The translations under genes and the position numbers were made by a program. Below are positions 1-11,784 of a stretch of DNA of 64,000 bases, in pieces. The notes under the pieces were generated by a model. That model was not told the origin of the DNA. It saw only the letters and a program-made list of their open reading frames with translations, and did no database searches. The stretch covers positions 281,501 to 345,500 of the forward strand of contig JAQFVV010000558.1 in assembly GCA_028023455.1 (NCBI GenBank). The letters are read 5' to 3'. Origin of the DNA: Epiperipatus broadwayi (taxonomy: Eukaryota > Onychophora > Udeonychophora > Euonychophora > Peripatidae). Position 1 is the stretch's first letter. Every line of letters begins with the position of its first letter.

Positions 1-145
1 AATATAACAAACAAAATACACTAGAATAACACTACAAAATTAAAAATGCTTATATAAAATTAAAGAAATTATTTTTTAATTTTGTATAGGCATTTTTAAT
101 TTTATAGTTATTCTACTGTATTATATATATATATATTAAAATTAT

Positions 146-606
146 CCCAAATTTACAACTAAACCAGAATAGCCAAAAAAAATTATAAATCACAACTATT
201 GGTGGCAGTACTATAAGCAGACTTCTCAAGTGCAAAGGACTAAAACATATCAATAAATATCTACTAAATATTACCTACAATTCCCAATTACATCCATATA
301 TTCTTAATATTAAAATAAAACTTAATTAAATATTTCAGAATCATAAATGTTTATTAAAAAAGATTCTTTAAGAAGAATTAAGGAATATAGTAAAAATGTA
401 CGATTCTGAAGTAATTAATTTGTTTAAAAGTTATTTTGACATTAGGGGCTTGGGCTATGTAAGTGGGAATTGTAGGTAATATCTTGTCTAAATTTGTTAT
501 GTTTTAGCTGTTTACACTTGAGAAGTCTGCTCGTAGCAGTGAAACCATTTATTGTATTTAAGAGTTTATTTCTTTGGCTAGTCTAGTTTAGTTGTAAATT
601 TAGGAT
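146..606. mobile_element. Foldback (long inverted repeat) element
   Basis: Two arms of about 140 bp, at roughly 147-287 and 463-605, are imperfect reverse complements of each other. The outer ends share a terminal motif like ATCCTAAATTTACAACT, and the inner parts share CAGACTTCTCAAGTG and ATTACCTACAATTCCCA. The centre is AT-rich and without coding potential. It is a nonautonomous foldback or MITE-like element of unknown family. No clear target-site duplication was found. Confidence 0.6.
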
Positions 607-848
607 CATTTTTCATTATTTTTTTGATTAATTTAGCTTTAGGATTTTTAATGTTGATGTATATATTTATGTAACTATCTAAGTGATAAACCCCAAGCAT
701 GGTTAACAATAATTCAATTGTTCTCTAGGTGCCAAGTTCAATAAGGCTTTTACAGGAAGAAAATAATTATTTCTTACTGTTATCCATAATTTTATAAGGA
801 CACCTATCTTAAATTATAACAGTCAGAAAATATATTTAAAACAAATTG

Positions 849-951
849 TTTTTTTCCATGTGTCAAAGCATCGGCCAGGAAGTGAACCCACAAACCCAGG
901 ACAACTGCTTGTAAGAAAGCTGTGCTGACCTCTCGACCACCAATGCTTGAC
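849..951 (-). mobile_element. tRNA-derived SINE, copy 1
   Basis: Read on the minus strand, this starts with a tRNA-like head (GCATTGGTGG, D-arm-like GTCGAGAGGTCAGCAC) and a B-box-like region, and closes with CCGATGC, which pairs with GCATTGG as an acceptor stem. A short tail GACACATGG and an A-run follow. The element is flanked by a perfect 12-bp direct repeat, TAAAACAAATTG, at 837-848 and 952-963. That duplication is direct evidence of retroposition. Three more copies lie in the window. Confidence 0.8.
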
Positions 952-963
952 TAAAACAAATTG

Positions 964-1850
964 GTTTGAATTCAATTACTATTTAAATTTATAAAATATA
1001 GCTATTTCTATGCATTTTAAATTTTGCAAATAAATGAACAAACTTTAAATATATATCAATTAACAATTGCAATGTTAAACATATACTGTTATCAAAGTGA
1101 TGAACTCCAAACAATATTAATATAAATAATTGAGTTGCTTTGTTATTGTTGCTTTTAATAACATTTCAAAGAAAATGACTGTTTTTTACTATAATCAATG
1201 ATTTTATATAGAAAGTTGTTTAACTTACAATAAATAGCAGAGGAGTAAATATTAAGTCTACTGAGATATTTATATATACAGGGCAGAGTTATCTCTGTTA
1301 TTCGAAATTACGAGATTAAATATATGTAACCATTCTATTAATATATATAAATTGAGCTTCCTTTAGCTATTAGGTTCAATACACTTTATAATAAGAAAGT
1401 TTCAGCTAATTTAACATTTGCATCCTCTGGATTTTATTGCTCAAGATAACTTTCATATAAAGTTTTGGATTGTAGTAAAAAGCGGCCATTTTCTGATTAG
1501 AAGCAGTTTGCTGAACATGAAATTTCTTTTAATTTTCCAATAAACTTTCAATTTTTGGGGGATAACAACTTTACAGATAAACATCCAATATTGATCAGTA
1601 AAGATAACTAGATAGATTTTAACATGAAAATATAACAAGAATGGCAAACAACCCAAATTCTCATGACTTGGAAATTGCTAAACCTAGGGGATGGTGACTT
1701 ACTGTTCACTGTTTTCTATGAAAGATATTGGAGAGACTTTTTCTCTGTAGTAAACTGTGTAAGAGCTATTATTATTTTACTTGTATTTGTTGAAAATAAA
1801 TATTAACTGTATATGTCATATTTACATACAATTTATATTGGAGAATATAA
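964..1850. other. AT-rich stretch without recognisable feature
   Basis: Nothing recognisable was seen. The short open frames here are typical of random AT-rich sequence. Confidence 0.5.
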
Positions 1851-1854
1851 TAAA

Positions 1855-1965
1855 ATATATCTATATCTTATTTATCTATCTACTTATTTATTTATTTATC
1901 TACTTATCTATATACCTATCTATCTATTTACCTATTTATGTCTCTATCCATCCATCTATTTACAC
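1855..1965 (+). repeat. Degenerate (TATC/TATT)n microsatellite
   Basis: Interrupted tetranucleotide units TATC, TATT and TACC fill the stretch. Open frames through it rich in Tyr, Ile and Leu are artefacts of the repeat. Confidence 0.8.
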
Positions 1966-2085
1966 ATTATATTTAATGGTTTTACAGTTATATGATGTAA
2001 ATAAAATAGTTTTTTGATTAAACTGTGTGTTAGTTTTGATTAATTTCTCAATGTTTCGATGAAATAGCATCTGCCATTGTAAAGG

Positions 2086-3330
2086 TTAACTTTTTAAAGA
2101 AAAACCATTAGATCTCAAATAGTAATGATATTGAGTGTGAGGTAAAGAATGAGATTGGGCATCAAATAGTTGAGCATAAAGAATATGCAAATTAACAAAA
2201 TGTTTATTTTTTTCAGTTTCACCATTAATTGTTTTCAAGTTTACATTGGAAGAAAAAGATAAAATAAGTATTCTCCATAAGTCTGGAATACATTTTGCTT
2301 CATCAGCTCTATTTAAACTAGTTGGTCTTTTTAATATTTCAATTGACCCCCTCATGCTTCTCAATTCAGGCTTTTCCAAATTAACAAGTATTTTGGCATT
2401 ATCAAAATCAGATTTGTGATCAATTTCTAAAAAATGTAAAGTAAAAGCTGACGTATGTAACTTCCGATTAAAGGCATTTTTATGTTCATTAATTCTGACA
2501 TTAATTTGTCTATTAGACTGATCCATGTAAACCACCTGGTATTCCAAAAGTACTCTGTCTGTAGTTTTATGGGGGAAAATACCACTTTTTTTGATAGTGG
2601 AAAAAATAGTCTATGATAAAAGTAAATAGTCTTCTACTGATTTTATCAGTAAGTCCTTTAATATAAGTTAAAACCAGTCTATAACTAGTTGAATTATCAA
2701 TTTTATCTTTCTTTTTTTTACTATCAATGCTATATAACATCTTGTATATGATGTTCTATTTTTTGGATAAGATAATCTTCATCAGACAACCTACAAGCTC
2801 TTATCAAAAGATTTTTTGTTTAAGAAAATATTTGCATATGATGATGATGAGAATTAAAATTAAGATATCTGTATGGTTGGATTTTCTGTAAACTGATACT
2901 GATAAGGAGCCATCACATTCTCAAGTCAAAACATCTTGAAAAAAAAGTGATTTGCTATTTTTAATTTCCATAGTAAACTTAATACTAGGATGCCAAATAA
3001 TTAAGAAAAACAAGAAATAAGTTCAAAGCATTAATACCTTGAAGCCATATAACAAATGTATCATCTATATATCTCAGCCAACACAATTTACACTATTATC
3101 CTACAATAAAATTGATTCACATTAATACAAATGCATTTCTATACAAAATTAACATAGATGCACACTAATTCTTGAATATCTAAGTCATTATACATCTTTT
3201 AAACATTATTCAAAGAATCATACAAGAGATATTTTGGATAAATGTTGAATTTTGTTTATAACTAAGACCATATTCAAATCTAGACAGCATTTACAAAGAT
3301 ATAAAAAAGATGTTAAACCACTAAACATCA
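2086..3330 (-). pseudogene. Penelope-like element relic: RT palm and GIY-YIG region
   Basis: This is a decayed Penelope-like retroelement polyprotein. In order on the minus strand, a reverse transcriptase palm piece reads LRYIDDTFVIW, with the catalytic YIDD codons at about 3060-3071. A thumb-like stretch of frameshifted fragments follows (matches to the PLE pattern around KLSDEDYLIQ). Last comes an open 153-codon segment (2547 down to 2086) that contains NRQINVRINEHKNAF and resembles the later half of a GIY-YIG nuclease domain, where R and EH are conserved. The Y/GIY strand itself is degraded, and stops and frameshifts lie throughout, so it is not functional. Its 5' side in this orientation abuts the hammerhead-containing foldback at 3373-3733, consistent with that repeat being the terminal (pLTR-like) part of this PLE family. 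The family assignment rests on the YIDD context and domain order. Confidence 0.75.
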
Positions 3331-3372
3331 TATGATCACCATTTCTTATGCTTGCTCATAACTTATTAAATT

Positions 3373-3733
3373 AGGCAAATGTCTCCATACAGCAGTGCCA
3401 CTCAGTGCAAGCCAGAGTAATCAATGAACGCCAGAAGACTTGTGCATAAAATACCTATCTATTGCCTACTCATCCAATATCCCCAGACTAGTTTCTGGCT
3501 TGTGGCCTTCATCAGTGAGGAGTCTTGGATCTGAGAGCACTGCATAGGCTAGGTGCAGTACTCTCAGATCCGAGGCTTTTTACTGATTAAAGCTACAAAT
3601 CAGAAACTGGTATGGGGTTACTGGATGAGTATGCACTAACACTAGATAGGGATTTTATGAACAAGCCTTCTGGAATCCATTGATTACTCTCACTTGCACT
3701 GAGTGGCACTACTCTATGGAGAGTTTTGCCTAT
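3373..3733. mobile_element. Palindromic hammerhead-bearing repeat, family M, copy 1
   Basis: A ~360-bp foldback: the left arm begins AGGCAAATGTCTCCATA and contains GCCACTCAGTGCAAG; the right arm is its imperfect reverse complement, ending GGAGAGTTTTGCCT. The arms pair almost to the centre. The left arm carries a well-formed hammerhead ribozyme on the minus strand. The right arm carries a mutated counterpart on the plus strand (CTGATTA in place of CTGATGA near 3583). A segment just outside the left arm (ATGATCACCATTTC, near 3333) recurs beside the other M copies, so the full repeat is longer than the palindrome. Confidence 0.75.
3472..3530 (-). ncRNA. Hammerhead ribozyme (type I, short stem III), family M
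   Basis: On the minus strand the order is ATCCAA, GAC, TCCTCA, CTGATGA, a stem II hairpin, GAAAC, TA, GTC, TGGGGA, TA, TTGGAT. The core CTGATGA...GAAA is complete. Stem II is GGC/GCC with loop CACAA, closed by an A.A pair. Stem III is AC/GT with a 2-nt loop. Stem I has an inner helix TCCTCA/TGGGGA (6 bp, one wobble) and an outer helix ATCCAA/TTGGAT (6 perfect bp), separated by an internal loop. Cleavage is predicted 3' of GTC, between plus-strand positions 3485 and 3486. The tiny stem III matches ribozymes known from PLEs and retrozymes, which often act as dimers. Activity is inferred. Confidence 0.75.
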
Positions 3734-3739
3734 TTTAAT

Positions 3740-6700
3740 ATAAAGAAAGTGTTGATGTTGAGGAATTTCTCTTCTTCCTTTTCTTATGTATTAATTTCTA
3801 CATTATATTGATTTATATATTGGTGAAGTGTATAAGAAAGGTAAAAATGGTATGATGTTAATATATTGGTGTGTTGTTAAATATTACAAATTTCAAATTG
3901 TAAAATATATAATAGGGATTTAGTGCTTTGTTTTTTTATATTAATGCTGCAACCTTCAATGTGTGTACATTTGAAAAAAAAATTCTTGTTAAAGTATTGA
4001 TTGCCAAGTTCATTTACATAGACGTATGTTATATCTGTGGAATAGTCGAATATCTGATGTTACAATGAAGAATAAACAAAAATTTTCTTTTGTAGACTGA
4101 TATATATCTTATATCATATTGAAAGTGATGGTTACTATGCATTTTGAAATCGCTGGAATTTGGATGATCTAAATTATAAGCTTAAAAATTATTTGATTCA
4201 TTTATTGTAGATATTGTTATAGACGTGTGCTGCAAACTTTGCTTACCTGCATTGACCTTCCAACTTCTAAAAAAGGCATGAGATCTTTTTATTAATGTCA
4301 TTTGGTACTTTTACTAGAATAACTATTAGATAAACTAAGTAATACTCAGAAGTGGCATTATAATGTTTTTTTGTGATCTTGACGTTCTAATTTATAAGTC
4401 TGGTTATATATATGTGAATATATATATATACCTGAAATACATATAAACAAGTAGCCTGATTTCAATTAAGTTTTTTATAAAAGAGTTTTATCTTATTTTC
4501 TAAATAATTCAGTACTTTTAAAGACATTATAAGATAGTATTTATTACATCTGCCTCAGGAAGCACTTACAACAACTTTTCAATGAATGTGATTTTGTAAC
4601 AAAAGAGATAAAAACTATAAAATAACATATAAAAAAAAAGGAAGTTGACTAATGTTTAGAGAATGACATGTGAAATATAATAAACTCCATGAAAATGAGA
4701 TCAGTTGAAAAGTATGTTAACTATTTATATACTTTCTTTAACAAAAATATTCAAGTATAAAAGTTTATTAATAATTTAAAATGTTAATGTATTTCTTCTG
4801 AAAAGCCGTGGTCTCGAGAGATACGTAGTTTTAAAAAGTTATAGCTTATTGAAATCAGCAGAAGCAATTTAAATTTACTTTCACACTTTTACATAATTCT
4901 AAAAAAAAAAAAATAGATTGACACATTAAAAGAAAGATAAATGGACAGGCGACACTCACAAATATATAAATAGAAATTGATAATGTTTAAATGTATAATA
5001 AAATAAAAAAACCGAGATTGAGAGATGAGTAGTAGTTATATGTATAAGTAGTCAGGTAAATGAGTAAATTAGTAGACGATAATAATCATTATTAATAAAG
5101 ATTTTAGACTAGATTTAAATTATCACAATTTCTAAAGCTCAAGGTTACTAAATTAAGGCTCAAATGTTTTTTGGTGCCCCAATGCCACATGGCTTCTTGA
5201 GTATTTCACTATTCTATAGTGTAATCATATTCTTCATTTAAATAAAATTAATGTAATTAACGAATGTATATACACTTGTAAACTATTATCAAATGTGAAG
5301 AGATAATAATTTTAGGATAAATTCCAGCTGAGAAAAGTTTAAAAATTCCGTTTATTAAATGAATTAAAACGTTGCATGCTATCTATGATATTGCTATTCA
5401 AACCTACCTTAAGTTCTTTTGTAAACATGCTGTTTTGCTCTATTTGGTTAGTTTGATTGAATTTTCTATTGAGAGTGGCGTAGGTGGAGCTGTGATTCAT
5501 GAACCTTGCGGTCTAGAATTTGGCATTCCATTAACCATGCAATAATTACCTGAGTGATCGAAATAGTAAAAGATTACCAACTAATTAAAATAAACAAGTC
5601 TGTTTATATACTTAAATGTAACTGTTGTGTATAATTTTCTTACTCAGACATTGAGTATTATTTGAGCTTCCACTGTAACTATGCAAAGTTGATATATTCC
5701 TGAGGTTTTTTTTTTAAAAAACTATGCTTGATCTACAAGAATATATCTTTCTGGAATATATATATATATTATTGTAAAATAATACTTTATCATAGCTTGG
5801 TGCTTTAAGTATCTTTTATCTTTTAATCTTTAAAGAAAATATCATCCAAAATTAATATTTTGTTGTCTATAAATAGGTTATATATCCTAATAGAGTATTC
5901 CCAAATAACTATTAACAGTATTATAAATAATAAAATATTTATTTTATCAATATTAATCATTATCACTGATATACATTTTATATCAATTATAATTTTTATA
6001 GTTATTATTTTTAAACTCATCTGTTAAATGTTCCAATAACTTAATATTAAACTTTTCAATAATTCAAGATTATAAATTTATTAAACGCACATTGATTACA
6101 TAAGTAATATTTACTGAGGCTATAACCTCGATAATATGCATATAAAATGCGATAGTAGGGACCTCTATGGGTGTTTTAACCACAAGCTTACGCTATGGAA
6201 GAATTCCCTCGCATAAGATTCATCACAAATTGAGATACTCTTTCTTAATGTTCAAGATAATCAATCTACAACTAAAGAATTATAGCAAAAAATAAAATAA
6301 AATGTTTATGAGGTTCTAAACCAATATTTTTTCCAGATTCAGCAATAAATCCAAATATATTTCCCCTTTTTAGATGTAAATAATGTCTTATAACTAGATT
6401 CAGGGCAAATTATCATCATTATTTTTTATCTGCTTCATAAATAGAAATTACAGTCATGGATATACACAGAACTGTACTAATCCTCAACCATCTGATTAAT
6501 GATTATCAAAACTATGGATACAATGGCAAAATTTAAGAATTTCATGAAGTCACCAAGAAATCTACATTCTAGTTGGAATCTTTACAAGTTCCTTTATGAT
6601 ATTTTATTAATAATTTAACTACCTAAAAGAATCCATATATACTAAATATTAACAAATATTGATGATGCTATCAAATATTAATTCAGTCCAATAGCTTAAA

Positions 6701-6900
6701 ATTAATCTTTTTCATCTGTTTTTCAATGATAAAAACAAACCAAATCATTAATAGATAAAGTAAATAGTAGACAAATGTATGTTATATAAAAAAAAAGAAA
6801 ATTAAAGCAATTTGTAGGATAAATATTCTATACTGAAAAGACATAATAAAATAATAAACAGGAAAAATGCTTTGAGTTTAAGAATAATTTAATAAACTAT
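3740..6900. other. Long AT-rich stretch without recognisable gene
   Basis: No coding, RNA or clear transposon signature was recognised. There are short TA tracts near 4420 and 5757. Confidence 0.45.
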
Positions 6901-6904
6901 ATGT

Positions 6905-6990
6905 TGGTAAATATGAGGGCCTCATAATGCAATGATAGCACTTTTATATGACATGTCTATAACCTGAGTTTGAATTCAGAAAAGTAAATA
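6905..6990 (+). mobile_element. Degenerate tRNA-like SINE remnant
   Basis: GGGCCTCATAATGCAATGATAGCAC resembles a tRNA 5' half with an A-box, and CCTGAGTTTGAATTCAG, 35-45 bases on, resembles a B-box and T-arm (consensus GGTTCGAATCC). The spacing is tRNA-like. There is no intact cloverleaf, and it is a different family from the SINE at 849. No duplication was identified. Confidence 0.4.
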
Positions 6991-7409
6991 TGAATATTTT
7001 TTCAACATGTCTGGATTTTTTAAACTATCTGTCCCATAGCCAACATTGCTTGGCATCCAATAATTGCTGGTGAATGGATAAATTGCTATTCTTAGTTAAA
7101 AGAGTAAACAAAAATGGAAAACTGCTCAAATCTTATTAACTAGCATTTGAAAAGTCTTGCAAATATTGCCTTCTCTTATTTATTCATTAATAAGAGGCTG
7201 CTGGAAAATCTTTGTCCTATAATAAACTGTTTCAACATGTTTATTATTTTTATTATGTTAGTAAAAAAAATTTGAATCAAAATATAAGTTGATTAATATA
7301 ATGTGTAAAAATTACTTATGTCTTTATCACTAGCTAACTTTTTAGCCCTCTCACACAGTGATATTTTTAATTGTTTTCACTGGCTGAAAACATCCACCAT
7401 TAAGTTTAA

Positions 7410-9170
7410 CATTAAACCATTATTATTTTCTCAGATGATAAATTTGACTTTATTTGATTGATATTTTTGATTACAAATGAAGTAAATTCTAAATAATTAC
7501 ATTTGACTTTTGAAAATATTAAAAAAATTACTTCATACTCAACAATCAATGTCTTTTATTATCTTTATTGAAAAGAGAATTTGCATTTTTTATTTAAGAT
7601 TTGTTTTTAAAAGGGGAATGAATGAATATCAATATTTCATAAAATGACTTAGTCTTCCACAACCAGAAATGGATTAGGTCTTCACTCCATTCAAATTTTT
7701 CATAAACAAAAGTATTAATCTCCTGGCTGCACTGATAAGAAGTTTTTTAGCTCACAAATGTATCCTTCAAATAACACCCACAGACTAACAACCATATTAA
7801 CTTGGATATTTATCTTTGCTCATAAACAAACTCCAAAGCATTTATGATCAGTATGATCAGGTGTTTTTTTGGGTAATGGTAGATACACTTATTGTAGCAT
7901 TTATAATATGCTGTACCCAGACATAACTACTGATCCTCAGTCACCAATGCTGATTACGAATAACAAACATTTGATGCATTGATTCAAAAAATGGTCATTG
8001 GAACCAAAATTTATTGACTTTCTCTTAAGGCTAAATCTTTACACTCTATCTACCTCCTATTTTCTTAAATACTGCAGATTTTACACCAAAGTTGATGCTT
8101 TTTGTTTCTTGGGCCACAGGGAAGAGGAAATGCAACAACACTTATTCCACAATTTCACAGGTCTGACAAATACTCGAGAAATTATGATTAACACATATAG
8201 ACAAAAGAATATCACACTTGATAACATAATAGAAACACCCAGTAAAGGTTCAATACCAGCATCCCATGCTGCAACTTTTTGTTTATATACTTTGTAGTGC
8301 ATCAAATATACTTTCCGCCTTGCAAACAACACCAGAAAGCCCCCAGCCACATTCTCTAATAAGCTTGAACAATTTAAGGCCAGAGATAGCAAAATTACAC
8401 ACCCAGATATATTTGCTGCTACCTGGTCACTATTAAAAACCTGAGAAAGATCATAACATCAAACAACCAAATGATGTTTGCTATAACAAGAACAATTTCT
8501 TTTGTTGCATATCTCTTTTTCAACAATTTTTTAAACACCATATCTCTGTATTGAATGGTCCAAAGGATATATTTAATTCAATCAAAAAGTATTTTAAAAC
8601 TAGAGAACTAAACCTTCAGACAATGAAAACAGAACCATAAGTAAACACACAGTTTACAAGTTTTCATTTATCAGATATCTGCCTAACAATTTATTTCAAC
8701 AGTACCGATAATATCTATCTGTTTGTTTTAAAGCTGTGTAGTTTTCAACCATGTATTTTTATCAATATAACTTTTTATGAACAATAAAGTTTGATTTGAA
8801 ACATAAAGGTTTAAAATGTTTTAATATTTTTTACAATATTGCAAATGTATTCACTCAGATAAACACCAATTTCATGGATTATATGTTAGCAAACAGTTTA
8901 TAAAATGTCATTTGGATAATTTGCATTCTATAATGTTCTATTTTTAAAAACAAAACAATTATTTTTAAAATAAATTAGTAGCAATTTATACTTTTGATTT
9001 TTAATAATAATTACAAGATTATTGTAAAAAAAATAATCATGAATTCTAATAAACTCACAAATAATCAAGTTTTTTCCTTATTTGAACTATTTTATCCAAG
9101 TAATGTCATAAATATTAGTAACATCAGAAACACAATAATTACTTATCATCATGTGACTTAAATATCTTTA
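7410..9170. repeat. Dispersed repeat family D, copy 1, split by a LINE
   Basis: The pieces 7410-7630 and 8805-9170 resemble, in order, parts of 37180-37910 and 56785-57320. Shared patterns include an AGAAAATAATAAAT-like start, GATATTTTTG with TACT or ACAAATGA, and a TTTGAACTATTTT...AATGTCATAAA block near the far end. The two halves are separated by the LINE 3' end at 7640-8800, so D is older than that insertion. No protein is encoded. Confidence 0.5.
7640..8800 (+). pseudogene. LINE 3' end: RT C-terminal region and 3' UTR
   Basis: An open segment from 7998 runs to 8441 with a single in-frame TAG at 8295-8297. It contains FLLRLNLYTLSTSYFLKYC followed by a Cys/His-rich patch (CFLGHREEEMQQHLFHNF). 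This matches the usual C-terminal end of APE-type LINE ORF2 proteins, where an LRLGHxxL-like helix precedes a C-x-H knuckle. Downstream is a ~350-bp noncoding tail that ends ACAATAAAGTTTGATTTGA near 8793, a typical LINE 3' terminus with a polyadenylation-like signal. The 5' part is truncated. The clade cannot be fixed. Confidence 0.55.
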
Positions 9171-9615
9171 TGTTGCCAAATTTTCATTTATCCTGACATA
9201 TTTGGATATTTTTTGGAATTAAAACTTTAGAATGAAATATATATAATATAAAGCAAAATTTTAAAATAATGTTTATAAAGCCTTATAATATGTGGTGAAT
9301 AATTTCATAAATGATTTACTTTATACAAAAGAACTAATGATAACTATAAAATGGATTTATACTATTTTTAGTTAATTATATAATTTATTTAAATATATTA
9401 TTCTTTTTTAAAAAATTAATTATTTACATGTAACATAGTTCTCTTGTCATAATGTTACTCTGATAAATCTAGATATTCATACATCCTTAAACAAATGAAT
9501 ATATAATAGAACTATGGGAAGAATAGGTTTTAAAAATTATTGATTTCTAATTTGTACAGGACTTTGATTACAGAAATTTAATGTGGTTAGTTTTGGCTTA
9601 TTTAAAAATATATAA

Positions 9616-9915
9616 AACAGGCAAAACTCTCCATATAGTAGTGCCACTCAGTGCAAGCCAGAGTAATCAATGGATGCCAGAAGACAATGCTCTTATATAC
9701 AAGTCTCCTCCTGATTAAAGCCAGAAGCTAGAAACTAGTCTGGAGGTATTGGATGAATAGGTACTAGATAGGGATTTTATGCACAAGCCTTCTGGCATCC
9801 ATTGATTACTCTGGCTTGCACTGAGTGGCACTACTATATAGAGATGTTTTACCTGTTTTAATAACAGTTATGAGCAAGCATAAGAATTGGTGATCATGTG
9901 ATGTTTAGTGGTTCA
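9616..9915. mobile_element. Hammerhead-bearing palindromic repeat, family M, copy 2
   Basis: It has the same arms as the element at 3373: AGGCAAAACTCTCCATATAG at the left, and the reverse complement ending TTTTACCTGTTTTA at ~9860. It continues on the right into GAGCAAGCATAAGAATTGGTGATCA, the reverse complement of the segment left of copy 1. The left arm is truncated before its ribozyme, and the right arm keeps one. Confidence 0.7.
9697..9754 (+). ncRNA. Degenerate hammerhead ribozyme, family M copy 2
   Basis: The order is ATACAA, GTCTCCTC, CTGATTA, a hairpin segment, GAAACTAGTC, TGGAGG, TATTGGAT. The GAAAC and GTC parts and the outer TTGGAT strand are kept. The catalytic core has G8 changed to T (CTGATTA), and the base before the core is lost. 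It is probably inactive, a decayed copy of the ribozyme at 3472-3530. Confidence 0.55.
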
Positions 9916-10234
9916 AAATATATGTCTACAACATATTATGTGAATATATAATTTCTAGAAAATGTTGTGCCTACTTTCAGTTATACCAGAAATATTTGTA
10001 ACAAATCAATGTAATATTTACGAAACGAATTTAAAAAAAAGTGGAATTTCAAGATTATTACTCAAAAGTTAAAAAAAACATTAAAAATCCACCTCAAGAG
10101 CACTTTTTTTTATTATGGAAGAGATAAAAGATATGTTTTATTATTTTTTGTTGCTCACCAAGAATTCACATTAATATTTATACTCCCATTGCTATACTTT
10201 TTTTTCTTTTTTCTCCAAGAAAATTAAAATCTTT

Positions 10235-11515
10235 TTCTCAATGAAAATCATCATAACTTTCAACTATTATTGATCAGCTACAGAATCTTTTTCGAATGGC
10301 ATCAGCACACTTTTTAATTTCATCTATTTATCTCATTAGTCATTTCTTGTAGATCATTTACTATCCCTTTAAATCTAATTTAAGATTTTTCTGTTCTATT
10401 TTTATCACTTCTTTCAGCAATACATTCAATACAATTTTATTTTAATTTATTAACATTTCAAGAATATCAGTGATCTCTGCTTGTTTTCTCAATCAAGCAT
10501 TTCACTTTTAGTCCCTTTTTGTTACACTCAAATTATATCTATCAGTTCCTCATTAAGGTAGAACATATCTATTAAAACATTTTCTTTTTAAATGAATAAT
10601 CATATTTCCTATTAATACTAATCTACCAAAAACACCCCATCCAAATTTAATACTGTTGTTAATTTTATTTATTATGTTTCAATATGTATTAATAGTCTTT
10701 TTTTCATCTTCTGAGAAAATTCATTAAGCATCTTTAGTCCTTTCTTACTTTCATCAAATGACGTTTGCAACATTTCCTGAAGCTCTGAAGAATTATTCAC
10801 AAAATAACTGAATCATTAGCAAAATCTCTATGATTTAAATAATATTCATGTATTTTTATTTTTTATCTTCCCGTTTTAATTCATAAAATACTCATGTATA
10901 GTGCTTTTTTATAAATCTCATATACACTTTAATGCAATTTTTATATAATTTCTCCTTTATTTTTCTAACAGTTGCGACTCTCTTGCAATTTTTAATCAGA
11001 TTTTTAATATCTTTTTTCTTTCTTTTTACAGTTATAATTGTAAAAAGAAAGAAGAAAGACATAAAAAGCTCTGATTAAGACTGTAGGACAGTTAAAACTG
11101 TTAGAGAAGCTTTTCATACATTTTATTGTACATCTTACAACTTCATCTAAAATACTCAGCAATTCAGAAGATGAAATAATTATAAAGGTTACTTTCCTCC
11201 TCCCTCTGTTTTATTACTATAAAATTTCCTTGCAATACTTTTCCATACATTTCATGATGTCATCCCTTTTTAGTAATAATTCCAGCTTTTTATTATTAAT
11301 AATAAAACTACATTTTTCCAATTCCAAAATATAGTTTTATACTTTTGAAACTTCTCTTCTATAGATTTTCTTATCACTTCACAGCTATACTTTTTATATT
11401 GTCATAAACTCTTTTATATTTTATATAACTCCAGATATTCAATACTTCTCAATGGATTATTCAAAATTGTTTTCATATTTCTTCTTTTCTTCATACATTG
11501 TCTTGTCTCAGTTAA
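10235..11515 (-). pseudogene. RTE-type LINE relic (minus strand)
   Basis: Reading the minus strand, 11515-11215 encodes a pre-RT linker (frame pieces like EYLELYKI, KKYKT and KGMTS) matching the region ahead of the RT in RTE elements. 10870-10680 carries a decayed palm (a degenerate FADD box) and ELQEMLQ, which matches the plus-strand element at 15441-16690 at nucleotide level (GAGCTTCAGGAAATGTTGCA). 10560-10235 corresponds to the C-terminal region and ends near a (GATGAT)-like tail. Many stops and deletions are present. It is the same LINE family as 15441-16690, in the opposite orientation. Confidence 0.6.
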
Positions 11516-11611
11516 AAATTTATTGATGTGGCTTTTCATAATATCATAAAATTAAAGCTAATTGATAAAACAAATAATGTATCTGCATTCATTATTGAAT
11601 TTACAGCTGCA

Positions 11612-11730
11612 TAATTTGGTGTGATCGGTAAAGAGTTTGACTTGGGGTCAAGAGGTTCCAGAATCGATTCTAATGCTCACAGTTCTGGCACTCAAACATT
11701 TTATGAACTGTCCAGCAATAAACCCATTAG
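11612..11730 (+). mobile_element. tRNA-like SINE remnant, second type
   Basis: GTGTGATCGGTAAAGAGTTT resembles a D-arm/A-box region, TTGACTTGGGGTCAA gives an anticodon-arm-like hairpin, and CCAGAATCGATTCTAA resembles a T-arm/B-box. The spacing fits a tRNA head. No A-tail or duplication was resolved, so this is tentative. Confidence 0.4.
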
Positions 11731-11784
11731 AATTTTTTTTAAATGAATTTATGACTGCAGAAATATTTTGCAATAATAATTTAT

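Noticed and set aside
2770-2810. Hammerhead core from the TCATCAG on the plus strand
   Set aside because: It codes for the PLE polyprotein (LSDED) and has no GAAA box at the right distance.
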